Below are positions 1 through 11,216 of a DNA stretch of 64,000 bases, one piece after another (position 1 is the stretch's first letter; each line of letters begins with the position of its first letter). The stretch lies in contig NC_091664.1 of assembly GCF_042453785.1 (NCBI RefSeq), positions 29,560,501 through 29,624,500 of the forward strand, written 5' to 3'. The notes beneath the pieces are model-generated. The model did no database searches. It saw only the letters and a program-made list of their open reading frames with translations, and was not told the origin of the DNA. Made by a program: the position numbers and the translations under genes. This DNA comes from Malus domestica (taxonomy: Eukaryota > Streptophyta > Magnoliopsida > Rosales > Rosaceae).

Positions 1-64
1 GGCAGTCGAATGGCGGATTCGTCATCTACAGGAGGCGAGCCTCCTTCACCAACAAAATCAGCTT
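1..64 (+). other. possible exon fragment at window edge
   Basis: An open frame starting at an ATG at position 10 reads MADSSSTGGEPPSPTKSA and runs into a good splice-donor sequence (GTAAGT at 65). It could be a first coding exon or the edge of a gene lying to the left. No downstream exon was recognised before the U1 gene at 369, and I do not recognise the peptide, so this is only a possibility. Confidence 0.2.
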
Positions 65-293
65 GTAAGTAAAAGGCATGAAAGAGCTCATATACCATCC
101 TAATATCTGAATTGAAGACTTTTTATACATATATAAAGAACAGTTTACAACATAAATAGGCTGAAGTTAAACCTTTAACCATGTGTTTGCCCGATTCAAG
201 TGTGAAACCTCAAGTATAATGTGGTGGAGCATTATGTTCAATTTCGTATGTATTTTGTAAGGTAAGGAAACCAACGCCAAATGTAATTTGACA

Positions 294-344
294 GTCCCAC
301 ACCGATCCGCAAGGAAAAGGAGAGCCAAGTGTATAGTATAAAAT
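294..344 (+). promoter_or_regulatory. plant snRNA promoter: USE plus TATA box
   Basis: GTCCCACACCG at 294-304 differs by one base from the plant upstream sequence element (RTCCCACATCG). A TATA box (TATAAAAT) follows at 337-344. The gap of 32 bases is the four-turn spacing that plants use for RNA polymerase II snRNA genes; polymerase III genes such as U6 use a gap about ten bases shorter. The TATA box lies 32 bases before the U1 start. Confidence 0.85.
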
Positions 345-368
345 GAGAAGAGGTAGGGCCGTGGAATC

Positions 369-530
369 ATACTTACCTGGACGTGGTCTACGGGCAATCA
401 GGAAGGCTCATGGCCTAGGTTGGTGGCGTACATTGCACTTAGTAGGGGTGCCTACCTATGGTCTCCTCAATGTAGGAGAGCCAACGTCATAATTTGTTGC
501 CGTGGGGGCCTGCGTTCGCGCGGCCCCCTG
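369..530 (+). ncRNA. U1: U1 spliceosomal snRNA
   Basis: The 162-base transcript begins ATACTTACCTGG, the invariant 5' end of U1 that pairs with 5' splice sites. Other U1 hallmarks follow in order: stem-loop I with AATCAGGAAGGC (U1-70K binding), the CATTGCACTT loop of stem II (U1A binding), a GC-rich stem III, the Sm site ATAATTTGTTG near 489-499, and a terminal stem-loop closing GGGGGCC/GGCCCCC. Loop I has G where plants usually have A and animals C, a position known to vary. With the intact promoter upstream this looks like a working gene copy. A canonical 3' box was not clear to me. Confidence 0.93.
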
Positions 531-1145
531 TCAAACCAATTAATTAGAATTTTGTTGATCACCTTGAAATTATTTTATATATTTTAAAATTGGGACTGGA
601 TAAATTGTTTTGTTTAAGTTACATATTAATAAACTGGTTGTTAATTAAAATTTTAGAAAATGATCATTCTAATCATCTAATAAAAAAAACATTGAACAAA
701 AATGTCAGAAAATTATCAAATTAAAAAATTGGCGCATACGTTGTGTTCTCTTTCCTCGAGAGATTTTTCAATGTGATCGGAACACAGAAGGTATACTACG
801 TATTACTATAGAAATTGTGAGATATGTGTTAAAAAATTAAACTTACCATCACTTATGTAATAACATGTGGTATACGACTCATGTTTCCGTCACAATAAAA
901 AATATTTCCTCCTCTGCTGCGCTTCCGCCTCCGCTGGGTATGCCGAGACTGCAATCCCCTTCTGCAAATCCATCTTCGATTCCATTTTGTTGCAAGTCGA
1001 GATTCCATATTGAAGAACGAGGGAAGATGGAGAAAAGAGACACGGTTCAGTTTGTGCACTGCTCTTTTCTTCTCTTTTTCCATTTTTCTTTTGGTTTTTT
1101 CATTGTTATCCATACTCATTAATGATAAGTCTTAGTAAAATAAAT
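531..1145. other. AT-rich spacer, no gene seen
   Basis: Spacer between the U1 gene and the first foldback element. Short open frames on both strands at 853-1122 overlap a GC-richer patch (about 910-1030), but neither translation resembles a known protein and no splice context supports them. Confidence 0.4.
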
Positions 1146-1504
1146 GCCTAATTTGATTATTAGTCTCTGTAGTAATATGATAGTTGGAAGATTGTCACTG
1201 TGGTAAAAAAATTAGGATTTAAGCTCTTGTGATGAAGTCTGTTAGTATTTAGGTCCAAAATTGAAATTTCGTCAACTCTTCATTAATTATTAGCACATAA
1301 AGCTCACATGTGAGACTAACAAAAATAAAGTTAGTCTCACATATAGCCCCACGTGCTAACAATTAACCAATAATTTATGAAATTTTCAATTTTGGACCTA
1401 AATCCTAACATATTTCACCACAGAGGCTTAAATCCTATTTTTTTTACCACATGAGCTATTTTCCAACTACCCTATCACTACGGAACTATTAATCCAATTA
1501 AGCC
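1146..1504. mobile_element. Mutator-type foldback MITE, 9-bp target duplication
   Basis: The two halves are imperfect reverse complements over about 170 bases each, from GCCTAATTTGATTATTAG at the left to its counterpart ending ATTAAGCC at the right. The same nine bases, TAAAATAAA, flank it at 1136-1144 and 1505-1513. A 9-bp duplication with termini starting in G points to a non-autonomous Mutator-like element. It has no coding capacity. Confidence 0.8.
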
Positions 1505-1955
1505 TAAAATAAAAAGCAAACTTAGTTGCACATGTAAAGCGTGTGTGCTAATTGCTAGTAGTCTTTTAACCTTTTGAATTTGTTCCATAAGAATTTTTAT
1601 ATTTAACCTTTTTCAATAGTTATTTCACTAATTAATTTTCTTTTTGAATTTAGAATTTTAACCCTAAATATGAAATTAGTGGAAGATAGTGACAAAATTG
1701 ATGATTATGGCGATTGGCATGAAGTAAAAGTTTTAGATGAAAGGGCTGAAAACTAAATTAAATTGAAAATTTAGCGAATTAAATTAAAAGATTAGAAAGA
1801 GCTCAAAAGTTAAAAACTAAATTAAAAATTTAGCAAATTAAAATCCTTATTTCATTGGCACCCAAAACAAGTGTGTAACACCCAAGACTGTAATTTTAGA
1901 TGTGAAACCTAAATTTCATATACCCAAGGATAATGATAGTAATTTGTCAAGACTA

Positions 1956-2979
1956 GGGTAAATCGCCAAAATGGTCCTTGAGATTTGCATAACTTATCAC
2001 TTTGGTCCTTGAGATTCCAAATCGATAAAAGTGGTCTCTGAGATTGTCCACCATTCATCATTTTGGTCATTCCATTAAAAACTCCGTTAAGTGTCCCGGA
2101 ACTCTTGGCCTGAAGTTTGAGCAATTTTCAAAGCTTCATAACTTAATCGTTTCTTAATCAAATTCAACCCATAATATATCAAAATGAAGATAGGAAAGTG
2201 TAGAATAATATTATACCTATTTCGAAGCCCAATGGTTGTTAGAGATTGCCGGAAAATAGCCTCAAAGTTGGCTGGTCCGAGTGAAAACTTGCCGGAAACT
2301 GGGTAAACTTTAAACGTTTATAACTTCTTCAATACTCAACGAAATCAAGTGATTCAAAAATGAAAATCATAATTCTCGACGAGACAAAGATAATGATACT
2401 TTTTTTGACAGCTAAATCTACGTGGTTTGTCCGGAAAACGGCTCGAAAGCTGTTGTCTTGGTCTTAAGTTAGCCAATTTCGAGCCATTTTCTGGCCAAAC
2501 CACGACGAGTTAGCCATAAAAAAAAAGGTACCATTATCTTTTTCTTGTCGAGAAGTATGATTTTTATTTTTAAATCATTTGATTTCGTTGAGTATTGAAG
2601 AAGTTATGAACGTTTAAAGTTTACCTAGTTTCTGGCGAGTTTTCAAGTTTTCACTCGGACCAGTCAACTTTGAGGCTATTTTCCGGCCATCTCTGGAAAC
2701 CATTGGACGTTGAAATATATATAATCTTATTCTACACTTTCTTATCTTCATTTTGATATATTATGGGTCGAATTTGGTTAAGAAACGATTGAGTTACGAA
2801 GCTTTGAAAATTGCCCAAACTTCCGGCCAAGAGTTCCGGGACACTTAACGGAGTTTTTAACGGAAGGACAAAAATGATGAATGGTGGACAATCTCAGGGA
2901 CCACTTTTATCAATTTGAAATCTCAGGAACCAAAGTGATGAGTTATGCAAATCTTAAAGACCATTTTGGCGATTTACCC
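1956..2979. mobile_element. Long-arm Mutator-like foldback element, 1,024 bp
   Basis: The termini are GGGTAAATCGCCAAAATGG and its reverse complement. Inverted arms of roughly 450 bases meet around 2450-2500. The element is flanked by a perfect 9-bp target duplication, TCAAGACTA (1947-1955 and 2980-2988). The perfect duplication suggests a fairly recent insertion. There is no transposase, so it is non-autonomous. Arms are similar but not identical, with scattered substitutions. Confidence 0.88.
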
Positions 2980-3120
2980 TCAAGACTATGATTGGCTTCC
3001 TTTCTTCTTGCTTTTCTTCCTTTGGGTTGGAACTTGGAGTGGGAAGATAGCAACTTTTGAAGGAGGATCTTCTTCGAATCCTCTTTGTGAGGATTCTGGA
3101 GATTCTCAAATCATGTCCAT

Positions 3121-3220
3121 TTATCGTACATCGTGTAGTCAGAAATCATTTTAAATATTTTTATTTTAAATTAAATATAAATAGTACCTGATAAAAATTG
3201 GTCGCACAATGTACGATGAA
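3121..3220. mobile_element. Small palindromic MITE (GTACATCGTG family), copy 1
   Basis: ATCGTACATCGTGTAGTCAG at the left is mirrored by a sequence ending CACAATGTACGATGAA at the right, around an AT-rich centre. Two further copies with the same core lie at 12216-12378 and 37316-37522. Flanking gaggatt/ggattct words at 3060-3100 suggest the original element was longer on the left. Confidence 0.65.
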
Positions 3221-3226
3221 GAATGA

Positions 3227-3392
3227 AGATATACAGAAAGTGAAAAATAATGCAGATATACAGAATGAAGATATAAAGGGAAGTGATTTGTTCCCACTTT
3301 CTCACTTTTCTGAACACTCATCTCACTCTAGTCCTTTGTTCAAATCAATAGTTCAAAAAGAAAGAAGATATACAGAAAGTGAAAAATAATGC
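3227..3392. repeat. 27-bp direct repeat, 139 bp apart
   Basis: The string beginning AGATATACAGAAAGTGAAAA occurs at about 3227 and again at about 3366, with a shorter partial copy in between near 3253. It looks like a local duplication next to the MITE. Confidence 0.6.
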
Positions 3393-3550
3393 GTAGAAAT
3401 CATTTCTCATCCTCGAATCAACCAAGATCATTTGTCTTTTCTGAAAATAATTGCTAATAAGTCTCGTTAGCACCAACAGAAAGTCCAATTATAATGTGAA
3501 CACGGACCACAATAATAATTAAATACCCATTTTTTATTTCTTATTTTTTT

Positions 3551-3704
3551 AGGAAAACTAATGAAAAGGGCTTGAAAACTTTGAGTTTTAACGATAAGAA
3601 CAAAATAAAGGGTAAAATGAATAGTATCAGGATTGACTTTTTAGTGTAAAAATATGGTTTTTCGTTAAAGTGAACAGTACCGGGAGTTTTTCGTTAAAGT
3701 TCCT
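3551..3704. mobile_element. MITE, TCGTTAAAG family, copy 1
   Basis: About 150 bases beginning AGGAAAACTAATGAAAAGGG and ending TCGTTAAAGTTCCTT. Shared internal words include GAACAGTACCGGGAG and TTTTTCGTTAAA. Four other copies in the window lie at about 9901, 23245, 23634 and 61960, making this the most frequent repeat family here. Confidence 0.65.
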
Positions 3705-4109
3705 TTTTTTTTTCCCTTCTTTTATTAAACTGAGTTATTAATCTGAATTTTTTTTCTTTTTTTTTTGTAAGTATATCAATATTTTTACACTAGGAGGAAT
3801 GTGAGTTTGGCTAAACCACACAATGGACAATTTAATTTGGCATCGAACTCGTCATCTACGAGATTTGAATCTAAAACTTCTCACTTCTAAGTAAAGATGA
3901 AACAAAGTAGAAACCTATTTGTTTTGGGAATCCTAGGTCGAATACGACTAGGAAAATGTTTTTTTCTTTCCTATATAAGAAAGTCAATTGGAATAAGCGT
4001 TAATTAGAATCCAAACCCTACCAACTGCAATCCCAACTTCCAAAACTCCACAGCTTAGAAGTAGCTTGCCCTAAGCCGATCGAAGTTCCAACTCACTCAC
4101 ATTCCCACC

Positions 4110-4877
4110 ATGAAAGCCTTCCAAATTGTTTTCTTCTCCGGCCACCACCGTGACCAAGAGACTCACCGTCACCGTGATCTTGAGACTCAGCACCACCGTG
4201 ATCGTGAGTGTGACCGTTGGACTCGCAATGATCATTACCTTCGCCATGAGACTCGTGAGACTCACCATCATCGGGACTACCATGACCGCTGTGATCATCG
4301 GACTGATCACCGTTGCCGGGACTACTATGATCCCCGTGAGCGAAAGCGTGGGACTCACCATCACCCGGACGGCCGAGTCACGAAAGTCCTGCTCGTACCC
4401 ACAAGACCAAGAAGCAAACGAAGATACGAATGCCGCATGAAGAGAGAGTCGCTCCGCTTGTATGTCAAAAACCTTGGGCTTACTCCGGCAGAGTTGCAGG
4501 AGAAGGTTCGGAAGGTGAGGGAGGCGAGGGACTACAGCTTCTTGTTGTCGGAAGAATGCGACAATAGTGTCGATGGCGTCCAAGAAAATAATAATATTAG
4601 GCTTTACAACGCGCTGACAAAAACTCTGAACCAAAATAATCCTCATCATTTTGGTGCTGCTACATCAAAACTTAGCGAAGTCGGACGTGTCGAGAGTGTC
4701 GAAAAGAAGCATGGCGGCAGTCCAAGAAGCTTGCTTGAATTTGTTCGTGATGATGCGGACGACGACGACGTGCCAAGTTTGAGGAAGAAAAGCTCGAAAC
4801 GGAGAATGGAAGGGGGCGAATCTGCTGCGAAGAAACCAAGAATATGCAAGATTGACGGTGGTGATGATGAACAGTGA
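4110..4877 (+). CDS. unrecognised 255-aa charged protein
   Basis: Single uninterrupted frame from the ATG at 4110. Residues about 13-95 are extremely rich in His, Arg, Asp, Glu and Thr, with recurring HHRD, HRDLET and HETRETHH patterns. The middle (about 110-150) looks like a helical charged segment (RRYECRMKRESLRLYVKNLG). The end carries basic clusters (RKKSSKRR, AAKKPR) that could serve nuclear import. I do not recognise the family. Overlapping open frames on both strands at 4071-4649 reflect the repeated composition of the first half. The chosen frame has the longest reach and a non-repetitive tail, so it is the best candidate. It may be a lineage-specific gene or a former transposon-related frame. 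Confidence 0.5.
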   Translation: MKAFQIVFFSGHHRDQETHRHRDLETQHHRDRECDRWTRNDHYLRHETRETHHHRDYHDRCDHRTDHRCRDYYDPRERKRGTHHHPDGRVTKVLLVPTRPRSKRRYECRMKRESLRLYVKNLGLTPAELQEKVRKVREARDYSFLLSEECDNSVDGVQENNNIRLYNALTKTLNQNNPHHFGAATSKLSEVGRVESVEKKHGGSPRSLLEFVRDDADDDDVPSLRKKSSKRRMEGGESAAKKPRICKIDGGDDEQ

Positions 4878-5330
4878 ATACAGATGTATTAATGTTGTTC
4901 CAGACTTGATTAAATTAGGGGGATTATTGGAATAAGAGGATTTAGACACGTTTAATTAGGCAGATTCGAGAGGATGAGAGAAATTAAGAGAGGTTTAATG
5001 ATTAATTGTTACTTGGTGAAGAAACTTGTATTCATGTTCTTGTTAATTCTCTTATATATACATTCCACTACTCCAGTATTTTGTAATTAAATTTCAGATG
5101 TAATAACCTCTTTCTTCAAGAATGTATAACTTTGAGATTTTTTTTTGTGTCAAAAATACAAATATGAGTAATATTTGTTGCATGTGGCGTGTAGATAATG
5201 TGGAGCTTAATTAACGAACAAATGTGATTAGTAATCTAAGAAAATACATAAAGTACTTGGAACTAATGAAAGACTTGACGCAAAATCGAGTACAATGATG
5301 TTCATACAACCGACCTCACTTAGTTGAATA

Positions 5331-5677
5331 AGGCCTGGTTTGGTACTGAGGTGATTCTAAAAAAAGCTGGTATAAAAAAAAGCTGGGAGCTTTTTCGTAT
5401 TTGGTAGATATTCAACATCAGTTTTTTTTCACAGTTTTGGGTGAAAAAAAGCCAAAAACAAGAAGCTACAAAACCCAGCTATGAAAAACCGGCTTTTTTT
5501 TACATTTGTTTTACATAAAAGTTTACCAAACAATATAATACTGCTTTTTTTTTTCAAAAGCATTTTGACAAAAAAGTTTACCAAACACTCTACAACATTA
5601 TTTTACAGCCGCTTATTCTCACAGCACAGCAGAAGCAGTTTTTTTTTCAAAGCACAGTAATACCAAACCAGCCCTTA
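5331..5677. mobile_element. MITE, CTGGTTTGGTA family, copy 1
   Basis: Starts AGGCCTGGTTTGGTACTG and ends with the reverse complement pattern TAATACCAAACCAGCCCTT. The interior is full of T/A tracts and AAAGCAGTTTTTTT-like words. A second, shorter copy lies at 11217-11430 with the same right half (CAATACCAAACCAGCC). Such termini are common in hAT-like MITEs, but no convincing target duplication was found. Confidence 0.65.
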
Positions 5678-5884
5678 GACATTATTGTTACAATAATCTC
5701 ATCTCACTTGTAGCAAATTGAAAATATTTTAAATATCAGAATTTAGTATTAGACAATTTTTTTTTTTATCAGATTCAAACTTGGATCCTAGGATTCAGAT
5801 TTGAATTTGGATTACAGTGAAGAAGATTCAAACTTTGATGCAAAAAGATGGGCGCACTGCCGGCCTAACCCAACCCTACTGTTT

Positions 5885-6107
5885 GGGACCTGGCTTCTCT
5901 GCCCTCCTAGTTCCCATACACTCTCATTCCCTCCTATTTGTGCGGTCACGGTTAAACCACGTCAACATTTTATATCACTATTGCTTTTTGTCTTATTATT
6001 TCTATAAAAAAATTAATATAAAATGTTGACGTGACTTAACTGTGACCGCACAAAATAGGAGAGGATGTGAGTGTATGGGAACTGGGAGGGCAGAGTAGAC
6101 GGGTCTG
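5885..6107. mobile_element. Palindromic MITE, GGTCACGGTTAA family, copy 1
   Basis: Inverted arms of about 100 bases pair CTCTGCCCTCC...TGCGGTCACGGTTAA with its complement near 6040-6107. The copy at 61527-61746 shares both arms and has a 9-bp target duplication, so this is probably a Mutator-type MITE too. Confidence 0.65.
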
Positions 6108-6393
6108 TCTATAATTTGCTAATTTTGCTTCTTTTGATGCAATCGTACAACCAATTTGCAAGAGAAAAATGCAGAAAAGTTTCTTAAATTAGTAAGCCAC
6201 ACAAGTATTGTTTCCCAAATTGCATTACAAGCAACAAAGCTAGCACATTATTCTTCATAGCATTTTATTGGGTCACTCATGTCAAAAAGCGAAAGCACTC
6301 AAAGCGGAAACACGGTGCAACTTGATGATCGCGCGCTCTTCCTCGCACAGCATGAAATTTATACAACTCCTTTTGAAGAAGCTGGGGAACATA

Positions 6394-9262
6394 TCAGGGC
6401 TCAAAAACCATGCTCTCAGCCTCCCGCTTCACAGATTCAAACAACACGGAGGATAGATAACGCTCTCCGAAGCTGGGGAAGACCACCTGCAGACATTTTG
6501 GAAACAAAAAGTAGTTGGACCTATTAGCGAGTGATCCAGTCTGTAGGGAACGTGCTGTTCCTGTCAATTTGCGTAAACTACGCAGAAACTGAAGTTTGCA
6601 ACCAATTCAGTGAAACACAGTTCAAGGATAACTATAAAACATACTAGAACAAGCACGGTAGTCCAATGTCTAACTCTTGTTTGAAAATGAATAGTGCCAT
6701 CCCTTTTGGGCTTATAGTAGGCCAACACATCGTTGAAAATTTAGTGCGGGAAATAGGTTACACTTACAACAATGAGTTTTCCGGCATTTTCTGGCCTCTT
6801 TGCAATTTCGATTGCAGCTGCTGCAGCAGCACCAGATGATATCCCAACCTGCAATACAAATTAAACATAGATCATAATAGAAGATGGAACAACGGAAGCA
6901 ACCAAAGTAAATGAGAACACTGAGATTGTTGTAAAATTCAGGACACTTGTAAACAGCATACTAAAACCAAGAGATGTCCGTGTTCAAACAGTTCCTTTAT
7001 GGTTGTGGACTTACCAGCAAACCTTCTTTCAATGCAAGAAGCTTAGCAGTTTCTATAGCAACTTCACTTGATACCTGCAAAGCCATAGAAGGATGGGTTT
7101 CAGTCTGGTTCTCAAATATAAACTTGCAGCTCGGAAGAAAGGTTTTCGATTTCATAAAACTAATGAAAAAAGTGGCACAGCATATACCTTGGTGCTATCA
7201 TCATGAGCATAATCATTGAATTCATGCAATGAAATAAAAAATGTATTCGCAATCAGGATTATTTAATTCATTCCAGAATTTTTATGAGCTAACTTATCTC
7301 TTCTTTCACAAATTCAATCGCGATGTTTTACCATTTTATGCAACTTCTTACATTAGCCAGAAAGTCACTTGAAAAAGACTAATCATTACAAAATGAATAA
7401 CCACAATACCGCATGTTTCAGTGAAAGAATAATGTCAAGTAAAAGATTTAAGGCTCACTTGAATAACTTCATCCATCACGTTGACATCTAAAACTCCAGG
7501 GATGAAGCCAGCACCAATTCCTTGAATCTTGTGAGGGCCTAAGATATAAGTTAACCCATCATTAAATTAAGCAAAGGACAATATGAGAAGAAAATGCACA
7601 CTTTTTCAAAGCAAAATGAAGTTTAAGAGTCTGTAGCCCAAATCAAAAGACACAACATTTTATAATTAAACACTTTGTGATTGTGACAAGCAGGCCATCA
7701 TGATTCATGACTCACCAGGTTTCCCTCCTGATAAAACAGCGCTTTCAACTGGTTCTACACCATAGATCTAGACATACGAAAGGCAAGGGAGCAAGTGGGC
7801 GGTTAGATATATGAGAAATATGACATAAGAATTTTATCACTTAAAAATTGAACAATTGCTACCCTCTAGATTATAATGTGCAAAGAAAGGGCCAACCTTT
7901 ATGTCCGGATTCTGTTCTTTGAGGTACTTCCCAACACCTGTTATCGTACCTCCTGTCCCTATCCCAGACACAAACGCATCAACTTTACCACCAGAGCCTT
8001 TCCAGACTTCTGGTCCAGTAGTTTCATAATGCACCTAAAGAGAAAAGAAAAGACTTTTGATCAATCTATTAGGACAGAAAGTCATAAATTAACAAAAAAT
8101 AGTATGAACTTTCTTCACCTTTGGGTTTGCAGGGTTTTCAAATTGCTGAAGCATATAAGCATTGGGTGTCTTTGCCACTATCTCTTCAGCCTTCTGAACA
8201 GCCCCTTTCATGCCTCTGGCTGGATCTGTGAGGACAAGTTCAGCCCCAAATCCTAGAAGAATGGTTCGTCTTTCAAGACTCATTGAAGCAGGCATGGTGA
8301 TTATTAGTTTGTAACCCTTAGCAGCTGCCATAAATGCCAATCCTATGCCAGTATTGCCACTTGTAGGCTCAACCAGGACACTCTACAACAAGATACAAGA
8401 AGAACTTGTCAAATCAAAAGTTTCTCATTTACCTCACCAACTACAGAAACCGAATATGGAACACTACTTGGCTGTGAAAATGTAGAGAAAATCACCGGTC
8501 ATTACAATAGTTATTACGCACAGAGAACGAGAGAGAGACAGGAAGAACATCACAAGTCAAAACAGTGCGGAATTTCACAAGATTGATTGATATCTAAACC
8601 AAGTTGTTGACTGAATAGTGGACTTCATAGGAACCGACTGTATGCAGAAAAGGTCTTAAACTATGAAATCAAATAATGATTAATAAACAGATATTTCTAT
8701 AAAGGTTTCAAAGGCACCACATGGATTCAGAAAACCCATTTCACTTGTCTAGATAAGTATGAAATGAATGCTAACCTCGCCTGGCGTAATGAGACCTTTC
8801 TCCTCGGCATCTTGAATCATACTATATCCGATCCTACAATGAACAATCGAATTTATTAGAAACAAAATCATAAGTTTTCATCCAAGTGCAACTTCAGAAC
8901 AATCAGACTAAAGAAAGCACATGCTCGTATATTTGTAAGTCGGTGGTTCCTGTTTGGGCAGAGTGTGCAACTGATAGATATTCGGATCAGAACTAGTTAG
9001 TACCTATCTTTGACACTAGAGCATGGTTCCATCATCTCCAGCTTCGCAGCAATCTTCGCTACACAGCCATCTACCACACGGTTGAGATACACCAACGGTG
9101 TTTTACCAATCAACTGCAAACATCCACAATGAGTAAACAAATCCGAGCAGCTAAATACCAGATAAGGTTCAGACACTCAAAAGATCAAAGGCTACAAAAT
9201 TGAAATGGGGTACGACTTACTTCGGTGACGTCTTTCGCAATCCCAGACTTCTCCTCCACCAT
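6394..9262 (-). CDS. OASTL: O-acetylserine(thiol)lyase (cysteine synthase), cytosolic type
   Basis: Makes cysteine from O-acetylserine and sulfide with pyridoxal phosphate. Ten coding exons on the minus strand: 9262-9221, 9113-9004, 8833-8776, 8382-8119, 8034-7897, 7767-7716, 7538-7459, 7074-7015, 6848-6768, 6486-6394. All junctions are GT-AG in phase and give 325 residues, the normal length. Visible are the cofactor lysine in SSVKDR (about K49), the substrate loop TSGNTG, the phosphate-binding GTGGT and the C-terminal SFGERYLS. The N-terminus ([14 protein letters not shown]) has no targeting peptide, so it should be cytosolic. A likely 5'UTR exon ends with a donor near 9750, giving a leader intron of about 470 bases. 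Gene order suggests it is positional counterpart of Arabidopsis CYSD/DES1, yet the motifs are those of canonical OASTL. Confidence 0.95.
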
Positions 9263-9900
9263 TTTTACCAGATATCTGTTCAAACAAATGAAGAGTTTGA
9301 AGACATCAACCATAACAAATACATAGAATTCAAAATCTTATTCAGCTTCAAAGGAACAACAAGAAAAAAATACCAAGTTTTCTTTTTCAATTAATAAATA
9401 ACAAAGGTGCAATCTTTTATGATTTTTCACTGTAAAGTTAAACACTTTAGATTCTGAGAAAGTGAGTTGATATTTTCTTAACTCTTCAAAGTTTTAGCCT
9501 TTTCATTTTCCTCCATTTTCTCAGCAACCAAACAGGTTATGATTAACATCAAACAACCAAAAATCCCAATAACCAATTCCATAATCCATGACCATGATAC
9601 AACAATCAACTGAAAAACAAAATTGGATATTTCGATTGAAAACTAAATAAAAGCCCAACATAGTAAATCACATGCAAGAACAGTAACAGTAACAGTGCTA
9701 AGTACTTCAGGAAATCTTTGACAGAAGGGACATGGAACAGAGAAGCTTACCAGGTTGAAAAGGCTGAGACTTTGAGAAAGGACGAGCAGCAGGAAAATGT
9801 AATGTGGGGTTGCGAGAGCAAATGACAAAAGGGAGAGAGAGTTTGCGGAGATTTAAAGAAATTCCAGCTGGCCTTACATCTGTCAGACTTATTAAAATAA

Positions 9901-10037
9901 AAGAAAACTAAAGAGAAGTTTAAAAAAAAATTAATTTTAATGAAAAATGACAGATATAGTGAATAGTACTATAGAAATGAAAAAATATGATTTTTTGTTA
10001 AAAATAAACAGTACCGGAGTGTTTCGTTAAAACTCCC
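9901..10037. mobile_element. MITE, TCGTTAAAG family, copy 2
   Basis: Just upstream of the OASTL gene. It shares AATGAAAAATGACAG-like left words and the right end AACAGTACCGGAGTGTTTCG with copy 1 (3551-3704). It is diverged, and I could not define a target duplication. Confidence 0.55.
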
Positions 10038-10039
10038 TC

Positions 10040-11216
10040 AAAATAATTTCTGGATTTCACTGTCATCGCTGGCTTCTTCTTTTCTTGTTGGAATAGAAAA
10101 GGTACGTTAAAAAGTTTCAGATTTATTGATCAGAAAAAGAAAGAAAAACATCGTTTTTGCTGGTGCTAAATTGGAAATGCCGTTTTCTTTTTCTATTTTC
10201 TCTTATTATTTGGTGAATTTGTAACATAGAGTTCAGTTGGAAATGTTTTTTAAAGATTCGCTTGCGTTTTTATTAAAAATTGGTTTAAAAAATATTTTCA
10301 CAAAAAAACACTTGCAGTCATTTTAAAAACAATTTTAAAACAGCCCATATTTTCTTTTATAATAAATATGTTTCAAAGGGCCAGATGCTCATTTTTAACA
10401 ATACCGATGTTGTTCATTTGCATAATCCGACACATATGATATTTTATTAAAAAGTCTCAGTGTTGGGTGAAGTTAGAGTATTTAAACTCTTGTTTTATTT
10501 TTTTCAAAGAAACGACTAATGTGAGATTTCAACAATTTCGACCTCTCATGTGCGTGGAATTTCTTATCAATTTGACCTCTCATTATTTTCATGAATATTG
10601 TGGATATCCCATTTAATAATTTGGTCATGTGTGCCACGAGTAGCTACAAATGATTCGTTTACAATATAAAATGCAACATTTATATGTCACTTTGTTAATA
10701 ATTGGTTAAGATAATATTGGGGATATCCCACATGCGACAACGATGAATAAAAGAACAAGTTTACCTGTAAAAGGATGTCACATTTTTAATCATGATCTTT
10801 TATTTTATACTTTAATCATGATGTTTAGCCTAACGTTACCCTTCCTCTATTTTTTCCTAATGAATAAGTTTATTTATTTTTTCTTCAAATGTTTAAACAA
10901 ATATTAGAGCGTCCAGTTTAATTATTAAACTTGTCAAAGGAAGCAACAACTTTAGAAAAAAAAAACACTCAGACAAAAATTGATTATTAAACCCGTCAAA
11001 GAAAGCAATAAATAAGAATAAAAAAACATTAACAGACAAAAATAGATTTGGAAAAATTGAATATCAATTTTGTCGTTTATCCTTTTAGAGATAAGGCAAG
11101 TTGTATGAGTATCCGCTGGTGGGTTGGGGTGGGTTATGGGTGGCTTTGTCAAGTTGGGAGGTGGAGTAAAATGAGATAATTTTTAAGATGTTTGGCAGAC
11201 GGCGCGATATATTAAG
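10040..11216. other. AT-rich intergenic region, no gene seen
   Basis: Long A/T runs, scattered small repeats and a pair of related words ending GGATATCCCA (about 10603 and 10725). No open frame with a plausible protein and no RNA gene were recognised. Confidence 0.45.

Noticed and set aside
853-1122. Overlapping open frames on both strands (85-88 residues)
   Set aside because: Neither translation resembles a known protein, and there is no splice or conservation support; the GC-richer patch alone explains them.
4071-4649. 192-residue minus-strand frame and 104-residue plus-strand frame rich in Val/Thr/Ile
   Set aside because: Shadows of the HHRD-repeat coding region in other frames; the repeated codons keep several frames open.
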